A stretch of DNA of 7,481 nt from an uncultured Anaerotruncus sp. (GCA_910586875.1 CAJUJI010000134.1:1-7481), one strand, 5' to 3'. Shown: positions 1 to 6,669, counted from the first letter of the stretch. Numbers and translations: made by a program. Notes: generated by a model not told the origin, from the sequence alone.

Positions 1-684
1 TCGCGCCATCATCCGTTCCTTGTATAAAATTCCTGCTAATCCAATCCCCGCTGTCAACAAAAATACTATGACGGTCAGCAGCCATTCCCCGCGGCTTACC
101 GTTGCGCCCATCCAGGTAGAGGAGATCACCGAAGGAATCCGCGCAAAGGTTGAAAGCAGCAGAAAATTCCGAGCTCGGATCGGGGTAATACCTGCAAGAT
201 AGGTTAAGGTATCCTTTGGCGTGCCGGGGATCAAGAACAACAAAAAGGTCACCGTTTCCAGCTTTTCGGTGGTGTTCAAAAAACGGTATTCCTCCAGCCT
301 GCCAGGACCAAACAGCCGCTCCACCAAACGTTTGCCAAACCGCCGCACGATAAAAAAGACCAGCGCCTCCCCAAGGACAATCCCTAATAAACAAACAGCA
401 AGTCCACCCCAGGCACCATACAGCACCCCTGCAAACAGCTCAACCGGCTCTCCTGGGATAAATGCAATTACAATTTGCAGAATTTGAATTGCGAGCAGGA
501 ACAACCAACCCCACGCCCCTAACGAATCAATCCAATCCTGCAACAGCCGTTGGAAATCCGGATCGGAGAGCTGCCGGAAAAAAGGCATACACAGCCAGGT
601 CAGCCAGCCCAAAAGGACCGACAGCACAACCCCCGCAACGATCAACGGCAGCCATTTTTTTCGTTCCCTTGGCTGTGGTGCCAT
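1..684 (-). CDS. TVP38/TMEM64-family (VTT domain) membrane protein, partial
   Basis: This frame is open from an ATG at 684 to the left edge (228 codons, no stop), so the C-terminus lies outside the window. The protein starts MAPQPRERKKWLPL, a basic N-terminus followed by a membrane helix at about residues 11-33. More hydrophobic stretches lie at about 57-77, 83-113, 144-165 and 200-221. Two signature loops of the VTT ('SNARE-associated', DedA-related) family are present: FIPGEPVELFAGVLYG (75-90) and IPGTPKDTLTYLAG (152-165), the second highly typical of bacterial TVP38 proteins. A GGGGGAG ribosome site (689-695) sits 4 to 5 bases before the ATG. Eukaryotic VTT-domain relatives act in lipid scrambling and vesicle biology, and bacterial DedA relatives in lipid carrier transport and envelope homeostasis. 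The role of this one is unknown. It is transcribed divergently from the DUF4364 gene. The family call is strong; the function is not inferable. Confidence 0.9.
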   Translation of the reverse strand, partial: MAPQPRERKKWLPLIVAGVVLSVLLGWLTWLCMPFFRQLSDPDFQRLLQDWIDSLGAWGWLFLLAIQILQIVIAFIPGEPVELFAGVLYGAWGGLAVCLLGIVLGEALVFFIVRRFGKRLVERLFGPGRLEEYRFLNTTEKLETVTFLLFLIPGTPKDTLTYLAGITPIRARNFLLLSTFARIPSVISSTWMGATVSRGEWLLTVIVFLLTAGIGLAGILYKERMMAR

Positions 685-720
685 AACGCTCCCCCTTTAT
701 TGCTTTTCTATATTTAGTTT

Positions 721-748
721 AGCATATCTTATAAAAAATTCTGTGACA
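721..748 (-). promoter_or_regulatory. Possible promoter of the VTT-domain gene
   Basis: On the minus strand TGTCAC (748-743) and TATGCT (726-721) are 16 bases apart, about 40 bases before the ATG at 684. An alternative pair is TTTACA (758-753) and TATAAG (733-728), with a long 19-base spacer. Neither is close to consensus. The AT-rich stretch makes a promoter here likely, but its exact position is uncertain. Confidence 0.25.
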
Positions 749-767
749 GGAATGTAAATATTATCTT

Positions 768-796
768 TTGCATTTTATCCCAAAATCATGTATGAT
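768..796 (+). promoter_or_regulatory. Sigma-A-type promoter of the DUF4364 operon
   Basis: TTGCAT (768-773) and TATGAT (791-796) are separated by exactly 17 bases, each one or two changes from consensus. The start point would be near 803, giving a leader of about 44 bases before the ATG at 847. The region belongs to the 162-base divergent gap between the VTT-domain gene and the DUF4364 gene. Confidence 0.7.
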
Positions 797-846
797 AGAG
801 TCAAACCATTAGAGAGGTACTACAGACAGAAAGGGGGCATACGGAG

Positions 847-1443
847 ATGGGCGATATTTTCCGCGCAGGGGTGGAGCCAGGTGGCTTAACGATGGACTAT
901 GAAATCAAAGTGACCATCTGCTATATTTTGCGGGAGATTGAACGTCCAATGCCGGTTTCTGCGTTAATGGAGGTATTTGTTGGACAAGGCATTGGGAATT
1001 ATTTCGAGGTTGCCAGCGCAGCCGCAGGGCTGGTAAAAAGCGGGCATATTGAAATTCATCAGGAGGAACACGAGGGGGAGTGCTATTACATCACCGATAT
1101 CGGCGCGAATGCGGCGGAAACCTTTGAAAAGGATTTGCCACTATCGGTGCGGGATAAGGCTGTAGAGGCGGCAATCCAATATTTTATCAACCGTCAAACC
1201 AGCATCCGAAACAGCAGCCATACCGAGAAGGTAGCGGACGGATACCTCTTAACGCTGTCGGTAAAGGCCACCGGAAGCAATCTGCTTTCTATCACCATTC
1301 TGCTGCCGGATTCCAAAACATGTAAAAGGGTGCAACACCGCTTTATGCGGGACCCCATCACCGTTTATAAAGGGGTTGTCGCATTACTGACCGGCAACTA
1401 CACCAACGTAGACGAACTTTTAGGAGAAGTGAAAGGAGAATGA
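847..1443 (+). CDS. DUF4364 family protein (winged-helix-like)
   Basis: This 198-residue protein matches what I know of DUF4364, a family of unknown function common in Clostridia. The opening AGVEPGGLT (7-15) followed by YEIKVTICYILREIERPM (18-35) and GIGNYFEVASAAAGLVKSGHI (about 48-68) is typical. The segment at 19-95 has the helix pattern of a winged helix, ending in a short wing around HEGECYYIT. The remainder (about 125-198) looks like alternating strands and a final helix. A DNA-binding or protein-binding regulatory role is plausible but unproven. The start at 847 has AAGGGGG (831-837) nine bases upstream and keeps the conserved AGVEPGGLT. The ATG at 892 would remove it. No membrane segment or signal peptide is seen. 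The stop is 4 bases before the TTG start of the next gene, so the two are translationally close and likely co-transcribed. Confidence 0.88.
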   Translation: MGDIFRAGVEPGGLTMDYEIKVTICYILREIERPMPVSALMEVFVGQGIGNYFEVASAAAGLVKSGHIEIHQEEHEGECYYITDIGANAAETFEKDLPLSVRDKAVEAAIQYFINRQTSIRNSSHTEKVADGYLLTLSVKATGSNLLSITILLPDSKTCKRVQHRFMRDPITVYKGVVALLTGNYTNVDELLGEVKGE

Positions 1444-1447
1444 AAGC

Positions 1448-1822
1448 TTGCTAAAAAAAGTCATGTTTGTTTTCATGGTTGTCATCGCAGCTATACGAAT
1501 AGCATCGTTGTCTTATCTGTTTACCGTTGCACCAGACCATCTGCCCCAGGCAATCTGTATTTCCGGCGGATTGGTCGGCGGGATCGGCCTACTCCTGACC
1601 GCTTGGCAGATTCTCCGGCCGGTGAGCCTACGGATGTTGAGCTGGTTTTATCTGCTGGTGATTGCTTCGGTAACCTTTAATCTGATGTACATAAAATTTA
1701 CCAGCCGCAATGCGTTAAACTGGACCGATTTGGGTGTGATTGGAACCTTGTTTGAACTGGCTGCCGGTATCTTTTTATGTGCGCTTGCCGCCCATGAGCT
1801 GCGCTTTGAAAATTCCTATTAA
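1448..1822 (+). CDS. Small four-helix membrane protein, unknown function
   Basis: I do not recognise a family for this 124-residue protein. It is mostly hydrophobic, with four probable membrane helices at about residues 5-26, 34-54, 61-82 and 95-116. The connecting loops are short, one of them carrying positive charge (KFTSRNALNW, 83-92), and the tail HELRFENSY is charged. The TTG at 1448 is preferred as start because AAAGGAG (1432-1438) lies nine bases upstream. The in-frame ATG at 1463 would be 24 bases away from it. The gene follows the DUF4364 stop by four bases, so it is the second gene of that operon and may be its membrane partner. No strong terminator follows: only a weak TTTTT/AAAAA hairpin near 1826-1839 lies before the tRNA promoter. 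Confidence 0.72.
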   Translation: MLKKVMFVFMVVIAAIRIASLSYLFTVAPDHLPQAICISGGLVGGIGLLLTAWQILRPVSLRMLSWFYLLVIASVTFNLMYIKFTSRNALNWTDLGVIGTLFELAAGIFLCALAAHELRFENSY

Positions 1823-1854
1823 AACTTTTTCGGGAAAAATATTGTAAAAAACTG

Positions 1855-1883
1855 TTGACAACCCTTCAACAGAATGCTATAAT
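1855..1883 (+). promoter_or_regulatory. Consensus promoter of tRNA-Leu
   Basis: A perfect TTGACA (1855-1860) and a perfect TATAAT (1878-1883) are separated by the ideal 17 bases. A TG at 1875-1876 also makes an extended -10 element. Transcription should start near 1890, about 63 bases before the mature 5' end of the tRNA. Such full consensus strength fits a stable RNA gene. Confidence 0.92.
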
Positions 1884-1919
1884 AATCAAGCAACATCAAG
1901 GTTGTGCAAGTTCATAGGC

Positions 1920-1947
1920 TATAAAAGTGGGGCGACCCACTTTTATA
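1920..1947 (+). other. 12-bp hairpin with GCGA tetraloop in the tRNA-Leu leader
   Basis: The arms at 1920-1931 and 1936-1947 pair over 12 bp without mismatch around the loop GCGA (1932-1935), which fits the stable GNRA class. The core is GTGGGGCGACCCAC with an A-tract before it and TTTTATAT after it. The hairpin lies between the consensus promoter and the tRNA, only five bases before the mature 5' end at 1953. It could be a processing or folding element of the precursor, or a weak intrinsic terminator or attenuator, since the U-run is only four and part of the stem. The structure is read directly from the sequence; its role is inferred. Confidence 0.75.
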
Positions 1948-1952
1948 TAGAT

Positions 1953-2036
1953 GCGGGTATGGCGGAATTGGCAGACGCGTTAGATTCAGGTTCTAATGGT
2001 CGCAAGGCTGTGCAGGTTCAAGTCCTGTTACCCGCA
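1953..2036 (+). tRNA. tRNA-Leu (anticodon CAG)
   Basis: The full cloverleaf of a class II tRNA can be drawn. The acceptor arms are GCGGGTA (1953-1959) and TACCCGC (2029-2035), with discriminator A2036. The D stem is GCG (1962-1964) with CGC (1976-1978), and the D loop contains TTGGCAGA. The anticodon stem is TTAGA/TCTAA (1980-1984, 1992-1996) around loop TTCAGGT, so anticodon CAG (1987-1989) reads the leucine codon CUG. The long variable arm (1997-2011) has a GGTC/GGCT stem with a GCAA loop. The T arm is GCAGG-TTCAAGT-CCTGT (2012-2028). The long variable arm, CAG anticodon and A discriminator agree on leucine. CCA is not encoded (CTT follows A2036), so it must be added after transcription. 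The gene is monocistronic, with its own promoter and terminator. Confidence 0.97.
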
Positions 2037-2043
2037 CTTAAAG

Positions 2044-2079
2044 AAGCGGATTGTTCTAATCAGAATAATCCGCTTTTTT
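2044..2079 (+). terminator. Intrinsic terminator of tRNA-Leu
   Basis: AAGCGGATTGTTCT (2044-2057) pairs with AGAATAATCCGCTT (2062-2075), including one G-U pair, around an AATC loop. A run of six T (2074-2079) follows. It begins eight bases after the tRNA 3' end. Confidence 0.92.
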
Positions 2080-2121
2080 GTACCGTCAAATGACCTTCAT
2101 GCGCTTACGACCCACTTATAC

Positions 2122-2165
2122 AGCAAATAAAAACAGCCTCTGTGTGTAGGCTGTTTTTATTTGCT
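2122..2165. terminator. Bidirectional intrinsic terminator between convergent units
   Basis: AGCAAATAAAAACAGCCT (2122-2139) and AGGCTGTTTTTATTTGCT (2148-2165) form a perfect 18-bp stem around an 8-base loop. The A- and T-tracts give a poly-U tail in either direction. On the minus strand it ends the TRAP operon, 50 bases after the dctM stop. On the plus strand it backs up the tRNA-Leu terminator. Confidence 0.92.
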
Positions 2166-2214
2166 AAATTTCTCCATCGCCTATTTGGGCAAATCTCCCC
2201 TTCCCGTTCCTCTG

Positions 2215-3477
2215 CTATAGCAAAGCGCTGATGAGAAGCGGACAGAACCACAACAAAATAACGACGCCCAACCCGATACAAAAGAACGGCAGCGCCTCCT
2301 TGATGGTGCCCCCAATATTTGCGCCTGCAATGCTGTTGGAGAGCAGCAAGGAGGCACCCACTGGCGGGGTGATGTGGCCGAGCATCAACAGGGTGACGAC
2401 AATCACACCAAACTCGATGTTGGTATAGCCCAGCGGTGCTGCCAGATTGATGAACACCGGCGTCATAATCAGGATTGCAACCACCGCATCCATCAGGCAG
2501 CCGAAAATCAGTCCTACAACGGTGATGAACGCGATGATCAAAAGGCGGCTGGTGGTGACCGAAATAATCCAATTGGAGATTGCCGCAGAAACATTGGTTA
2601 CCGCAATAATCCAGCCAACCGCCTCACTGGTACCGAACAGAATGAACATCGTGCTGGTGGTAATGCAGGAGCCCAGGAAAATCCGATAGAGGTCCTTTAA
2701 TTTCAGGTCCCGATGGATGAACAGCCCAACGATCAGCGCATAGGCCACCGCCAGCGCGGATGCCTCGGTTGCAGTCGCGATACCGCCAAAGATGCTGCCC
2801 AGTACCAGCACCGGCATCAGCATTGCCCAGAACCCTTTTTTGCAGACGGTAAGAATCTCCTTTACCGACGCGCGGGGTTTGGTGGGATAATTGCGTTTGC
2901 GCGCGACCAGATAGGCAAACAGGCACAGCAGCGCACCATAGAGAATGCCGGGAATCAAGGTGCCCAAAAACAGGTCGTTGACCGAAACGCTGACGATTGA
3001 GGCATATACAATCAGACCAATGCTCGGCGGAATCAGCGGGCCGCAGATTGCGCCTGCTGTGGTAACCGCTGCGGCGTACTCGCGGCTATACCGGTCCTTG
3101 AGCATGTCGGGGATGGTCATACCGCCGATTGCCGAGGCGGTCGCGATTGCTGAACCGGAAATTGCGCCAAAAAAGCAGCTTGCCACAATACAAACGATGG
3201 AAACGCTGCCCTTGACCCACCCGATCAGTGCGCGTGCGATATCAAGCAGCTTACGGGTAATGCCGCCTGCGGTCATCAAATCGCCCGCTAGAATAAAAAA
3301 CGGCACCGCCAGCATAGGAAAGGAGTTCATGCCTGCAACACATTTCTGCGCCATAATCTGGATGTTAAACCCTCCGTCGAACAGTACCGCCGCATAGGAG
3401 GAGATCCCCAAAGCCCATGCGATTGGCAATCCCAGAAAGGCCAAACCCAACAATAAAACAACCATTACAACTGCCAT
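2215..3477 (-). CDS. dctM: TRAP transporter large permease subunit, DctM family
   Basis: At 420 residues this has the normal length for a DctM (TRAP large) subunit, the membrane part that carries the solute using a sodium or proton gradient. It is hydrophobic throughout, with about 11-13 membrane segments. Family signatures are PFFILAG (59-65), CFFGAISGSAIATASAIGG (101-119), GPLIPPSIGLIVY (146-158), ATATEASALAVAYAL (234-248), GCLMDAVVAILIMTP (326-340) and HITPPVGASLL (368-378). The ATG start lies two bases after the dctQ stop. Its ribosome site GGGAGG (3495-3490) is inside the end of dctQ, 12 bases upstream, so translation of the two membrane subunits is probably coupled. It is the last gene of the operon, followed by the strong terminator at 2122-2165. 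The family assignment is firm; the solute is not known. Confidence 0.96.
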   Translation of the reverse strand: MAVVMVVLLLGLAFLGLPIAWALGISSYAAVLFDGGFNIQIMAQKCVAGMNSFPMLAVPFFILAGDLMTAGGITRKLLDIARALIGWVKGSVSIVCIVASCFFGAISGSAIATASAIGGMTIPDMLKDRYSREYAAAVTTAGAICGPLIPPSIGLIVYASIVSVSVNDLFLGTLIPGILYGALLCLFAYLVARKRNYPTKPRASVKEILTVCKKGFWAMLMPVLVLGSIFGGIATATEASALAVAYALIVGLFIHRDLKLKDLYRIFLGSCITTSTMFILFGTSEAVGWIIAVTNVSAAISNWIISVTTSRLLIIAFITVVGLIFGCLMDAVVAILIMTPVFINLAAPLGYTNIEFGVIVVTLLMLGHITPPVGASLLLSNSIAGANIGGTIKEALPFFCIGLGVVILLWFCPLLISALL

Positions 3478-3479
3478 AC

Positions 3480-3989
3480 TCAGAATTCGCCTCCCTTTCT
3501 ATGTACAATTTCCTTCAGCGCCGCAATATTTTTTCCGAAGCTTTCCAGCTGAAACAGAATCATCAGCAAAAATCCGAGGGAGCAGGAGATATAAATATAG
3601 GCCATGCTCACCCCAATGCCAACCGATACATTCTGAATATTCTTCAGGCTGTACACGATACCGCTCCAGGTCATAATCCCGAAGAACCACACCAGCAAAA
3701 TGTCAAATAGGATGTGCAGCAGCGTGCGGGGCAGCGGTGCAAAACGCGATTCAAAAACGTCAATCGCCATATGCTTCCCGCGGCGGATTGCAAGCGGTGC
3801 GCACAAAAAAGAAAGGTAGATAATTGCATACCGTCCAACCTCCTCCATCCAGGCAGCGCCCGTATGGAAAAAATACCGCGCAATCGTCTGTGCAAAGATT
3901 ACCGCAAATCCAAGGAACATCAGGATTACTGCAATCCAGCCAACTATCTTTTCAAACTTGTCGAGAAATTTTGAATATACATCTAACAT
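3480..3989 (-). CDS. dctQ: TRAP transporter small permease subunit, DctQ family
   Basis: This 169-residue protein has the size and four-helix pattern of DctQ small TRAP subunits, with helices at about residues 15-36, 52-69, 88-110 and 127-148. The typical motif between the first two helices is present: W47, E49-E50 and R53 in AAWMEEVGRYAIIYLSF, then RRGKHMAIDVF (69-79). DctQ binds DctM and helps dock the loaded binding protein. The ATG is supported by GGAGGAGG (4006-3999) nine bases upstream. It lies 71 bases after dctP, with a stable stem-loop in that gap, and is almost fused to dctM (2-base gap). Confidence 0.93.
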   Translation of the reverse strand: MLDVYSKFLDKFEKIVGWIAVILMFLGFAVIFAQTIARYFFHTGAAWMEEVGRYAIIYLSFLCAPLAIRRGKHMAIDVFESRFAPLPRTLLHILFDILLVWFFGIMTWSGIVYSLKNIQNVSVGIGVSMAYIYISCSLGFLLMILFQLESFGKNIAALKEIVHRKGGEF

Positions 3990-4020
3990 CCTTGTATACC
4001 TCCTCCGGCAAGATTAGAAG

Positions 4021-4047
4021 GGCGGACCTTCCAAAAGAAGGCCCGCC
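4021..4047 (-). other. Intercistronic stem-loop between dctP and dctQ
   Basis: In the transcript GGCGGGCCTT (4047-4038) pairs with AAGGTCCGCC (4030-4021) over 10 bp around the loop CTTTTGG. One position is a G-U pair on this strand and an A-C mismatch on the other, so the structure fits the minus-strand RNA. It starts 13 bases after the dctP stop and is followed by CTTCTAATC, not a U-run, so it is not a standard terminator. Such hairpins after binding-protein genes commonly protect the upstream message from 3' exonucleases or cause partial termination. That role is inferred here. Confidence 0.72.
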
Positions 4048-4060
4048 AGAATAAATTGGA

Positions 4061-5128
4061 CTAACCCACATTGGCGGCAAACGCCTGGATTTTGGCGACC
4101 CAGTCATTGAATCCCTCGACATTCTCATATTCCTTGAGCATCGGCTCTTTAATCGTCTCTTTCCAGGCATCCAGGTCCTCAAGCTCGATGTATTCCATCC
4201 CGTTATCCTGTGCCAGCTGGATATATTCCGTCTCTTTTTCAATCTCTAGGCTGGTGCGCCAGTCGGCGGCCTCCTTTGCACACGCCTCAAACATCTGCTG
4301 GTCCTCCGGGCTAAAGGATTCCCAGAGCTTCTTATTAAATGCAAACGCCTGCATTCCAAACACATGGCGGGTATTCATCAGATATTTTTCAATCTCAAAG
4401 AAGCCACTGGAATACGAGGTAAACAGCGGATTCTCCTGTCCTTCCACAGCGCCCTGCTGCAATGCAGTGTAAATTTCGGTCATATCGACCGCAACGGTTG
4501 CGCAGCCCAGAATTGCCCACGGGCGGTTGGTCACCTTCATCGGCGGGGTGCGCAGCTTGAGCCCTTTCAGGTCCTTGATGCTGCGCACCGGCACGGTGGT
4601 TTGCAAAAAACGTGCGCCGCGGAACTGCAAGCCCAGAAAATGAAAATCATCGCCGGCAACCGCTTCTAGGTACTCCTTGGACAGATCATCACTGATGAAC
4701 GCTTTTACCTGCTCTGCATTGTCAAACAGGAACGGGTACGCCTCTATATCACCCAAAGGATTGATGTTATCGAAGCTGGAAATCGAGTCGCCGCACATCT
4801 GCTGGTTGCCGCTTGCACACGCCTCGATGCTCTCATAGGTGCCGCCCAGCTGTCCCGCCCCATAGACATCAATCCGATACCGGCCTTCCGAACGCTCTGT
4901 GACCAGGTTCGCGAACATCTCGATTGATTTCGCAAAGTTGTCCTCCAACGCGTAGGTGTGTCCAATCTTCAGCACAGTTGTGTCGGCCGTCTGCGCTTCG
5001 GAAGATTTTCCACTGCTTGCCGGCGCGTCAGGCTTACTTTCCACCTCAATATTTCCGCAGGCGGTTAGTCCCAACAGCATACTCATCGAAAGCATCCATG
5101 CGAGCAGTTTCCTTCCATTGGTTTTCAT
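4061..5128 (-). CDS. dctP: TRAP transporter substrate-binding lipoprotein, DctP family
   Basis: This 355-residue protein is the extracytoplasmic solute receptor of the TRAP system. A lipoprotein signal covers residues 1-23 (basic NGRK, hydrophobic core, lipobox LTAC), with C24 as the lipid anchor. A Ser/Ala/Asp-rich linker runs to about 50, as expected for a cell-surface lipoprotein. The DctP fold follows: LKIGHTYALEDNFAKS (53-68), VYGAGQLGGTYESIE (88-102), LQFRGARFLQTT (167-178), SIKDLKGLKLRTPP (183-196) and TALQQGAVEGQENPLF (221-236). R193 in KLRTPP matches the conserved arginine that holds the substrate carboxylate in characterised TRAP receptors. R170 matches the second common arginine. 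This points to an organic acid ligand, the identity unknown. The ribosome site AGGAGG (5141-5136) is near perfect, seven bases before the ATG. It lies 62 bases downstream of the amidase with no clear promoter of its own. Confidence 0.96.
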   Translation of the reverse strand: MKTNGRKLLAWMLSMSMLLGLTACGNIEVESKPDAPASSGKSSEAQTADTTVLKIGHTYALEDNFAKSIEMFANLVTERSEGRYRIDVYGAGQLGGTYESIEACASGNQQMCGDSISSFDNINPLGDIEAYPFLFDNAEQVKAFISDDLSKEYLEAVAGDDFHFLGLQFRGARFLQTTVPVRSIKDLKGLKLRTPPMKVTNRPWAILGCATVAVDMTEIYTALQQGAVEGQENPLFTSYSSGFFEIEKYLMNTRHVFGMQAFAFNKKLWESFSPEDQQMFEACAKEAADWRTSLEIEKETEYIQLAQDNGMEYIELEDLDAWKETIKEPMLKEYENVEGFNDWVAKIQAFAANVG

Positions 5129-5190
5129 GTTTTTTCCTCCTTTTTCTAGCCTCTATTTCTCAATACCGGATATTCCAGCAATTGACCGGT

Positions 5191-6669
5191 TTACTCTGCC
5201 GCTCCTAGCTGCGGCGGCTTTCTATAGTTGCTGTGCTGCTCAAACGCATACGCAATCTCCAGCAGCGTGGGCTCGGCAAAGGGCAGCCCCATAAACTCGA
5301 TGCCCACCGGCACACCCAGCGGCGCGTGTGCATCCGGCTGCGAAAAGCCGCCTGGTACAGTAATTGCCGGAAAGCCCATCGTTGATGCAATAATTCCGTT
5401 GCGTTTGGCCTGGCAGGGCGCGCCCACCTTCACCACCAACACCTGTTGATGCGGATAACAAATCGCATCCAGACGATGTGCTGCAAACAAACCCTTTGTG
5501 ATTTGTGCGTTGCGCTGTGCATTGGCCAGCCGCTGCTCATACGCCGCCCGATATTTCGAGCTGTAGGGGTCCTCCACCTCGGCGCAGGCCGCCAGGTCGT
5601 CTGCCACGCACCTACTAAGCGTCCCTTTTGCAATCAGCTCGCGCAGGCTGGAAATCGGGCAGTTTGGAACCGATTGGAAATAAGCGTTCATGCTGATTGC
5701 GGTCTCAAATCGCTGTACATCGCATTCCGCAAACACCCTGTCGGTTTCCAGCTCCGGCGCGTGTAGCTCGATCAATTCCGCTCCCTCGGCACAAAGCAGC
5801 GCAAAGCATTGCTCCATCACCCGCAGCACCTGTGGGTCGCTGCCCAGATCATCCCTTAGAATGCCGATACGCTTCCCACAAAGGCCGTCCAACCGGAGAC
5901 TGTCCAGATAGGAGGCGGGGGTATTTCCCATCTGTGTGATTGTGATGGCGTCTTGACAGTCATAACCGCGGCAGGCATCCAGCATCGCTGCGCAATCGTA
6001 AACATATTTTGCAATCGGGCCGGCCGTATCCTGTTTATAAGTACAGGGCACCAGTCCACTGCGGGAAATCAGCCCTAAGGTGGGACGCAGGCCCACAAGA
6101 GAATTGGCGCTGCTGGGGCTGCGAATCGAGTTCGCTGTATCGGTGCCCAGTCCGGCAGCCGCAAAATTCATCGCCATCGCCGCACCGGTCCCGCCGGATG
6201 AGCCGCCCGGCGTGCGGGTGAGGTCATAAGGATTCCTCGTTTGCCCGCCTAACGAGCCAACCGACATGCCGTTGCGGGCAAACTCGGTCAGGTTGGTTTT
6301 CGCCAATATGATTGCTCCCGCCTGCCTCAGCTGCCGAAGCAGAAACGCATCCTTTGCCGGCCGGCTCTCCCGCAGCTCGATACAGGACGCGGTGGTTGGG
6401 AGGTCTGCGGTGTCAATATTGTCCTTGACCACAATCGGGATGCCATGCAACCGGCCGCGCAGCTGTCCTTCTCTGCGCTCATGATCCAGCTGTTGTGCCT
6501 GCTGCTGCGCCTGCGGGTTGACCTTGATGATCGCATGAACTCCGGTTTCTCCGCCATCCAGCCGCCGGATTCGCTCCAAATAATAGGCAACCAGCTGACT
6601 GGCGGTGACCTCACCGGTGGACAACGCCTGCTGGAGCTCCCGGACCCCTTTTTCATAAGGGTCAAACAT
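5191..6669 (-). CDS. Amidase signature family hydrolase
   Basis: The 492-residue cytoplasmic protein belongs to the amidase-signature family, which hydrolyses C-N amide bonds with a Ser-cisSer-Lys triad. Lysine K82 lies in GIPIVVKDNID, the cis-serine S157 in TPGGSSGGTGAA and the nucleophile S181 in GTDTANSIRSPSSANSLVGL. The spacing (75 and 24 residues) equals that in GatA and FAAH. It is the usual length for stand-alone amidases, has no signal peptide, and lacks GatB or GatC neighbours, so a catabolic amidase is more likely than GatA. The oxyanion segment reads TANS instead of the common TGGS. I chose the ATG at 6669 because GGGAGG (6684-6679) is nine bases upstream. A GTG at 6708 that overlaps the regulator stop would add 13 residues with a poor ribosome site. 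It sits between the regulator and the TRAP genes, so its substrate is probably the imported solute. Confidence 0.93.
   Translation of the reverse strand: MFDPYEKGVRELQQALSTGEVTASQLVAYYLERIRRLDGGETGVHAIIKVNPQAQQQAQQLDHERREGQLRGRLHGIPIVVKDNIDTADLPTTASCIELRESRPAKDAFLLRQLRQAGAIILAKTNLTEFARNGMSVGSLGGQTRNPYDLTRTPGGSSGGTGAAMAMNFAAAGLGTDTANSIRSPSSANSLVGLRPTLGLISRSGLVPCTYKQDTAGPIAKYVYDCAAMLDACRGYDCQDAITITQMGNTPASYLDSLRLDGLCGKRIGILRDDLGSDPQVLRVMEQCFALLCAEGAELIELHAPELETDRVFAECDVQRFETAISMNAYFQSVPNCPISSLRELIAKGTLSRCVADDLAACAEVEDPYSSKYRAAYEQRLANAQRNAQITKGLFAAHRLDAICYPHQQVLVVKVGAPCQAKRNGIIASTMGFPAITVPGGFSQPDAHAPLGVPVGIEFMGLPFAEPTLLEIAYAFEQHSNYRKPPQLGAAE

Noticed and set aside
221..686. Plus-strand frames at 221-487 and 462-686
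   Set aside because: Both are antisense to the VTT-domain gene, whose motifs make the minus strand clearly the coding one.
1823..1854. Possible terminator after the four-helix membrane protein gene
   Set aside because: The TTTTT-CGGG-AAAAA hairpin has only A-T pairs and no following T-run, so it is not convincing.
1902..2093. 63-residue plus-strand frame over the tRNA
   Set aside because: It translates the tRNA leader, tRNA-Leu and its terminator, and is not a protein gene.
2183..2194. ATTTGGGCAAAT near-palindrome after dctM
   Set aside because: Five-base arms with a 2-base loop next to a far stronger terminator. No role is supported.
2105..2572. 155-residue minus-strand frame overlapping dctM
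   Set aside because: It is a shadow in another frame of dctM: Cys/His/Arg-rich composition, no domain, and it runs into the terminator stem region.
2945..3397. 150-residue plus-strand frame opposite dctM
   Set aside because: Antisense shadow of a hydrophobic gene, with a Pro/Ala/Ile-rich composition and no supporting context.
3994..3999. GTATAC palindrome resembling the core of some GntR/FCD operators
   Set aside because: It lies in the spacer between the dctQ ribosome site and start codon, and the flanks are not symmetric. Chance occurrence is likely, and the real operator is expected upstream of the regulator, beyond the window.
5165..5190. ACCGG/CCGGT inverted repeat between the amidase and dctP
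   Set aside because: Only five pairs with a 16-base loop. It is too weak to call a terminator or an operator.
5191..6669. GatA (glutamyl-tRNA amidotransferase subunit A)
   Set aside because: It shares the amidase-signature fold, but there is no gatB or gatC nearby. The DTANSIR segment and the TRAP/regulator context favour a catabolic amidase.
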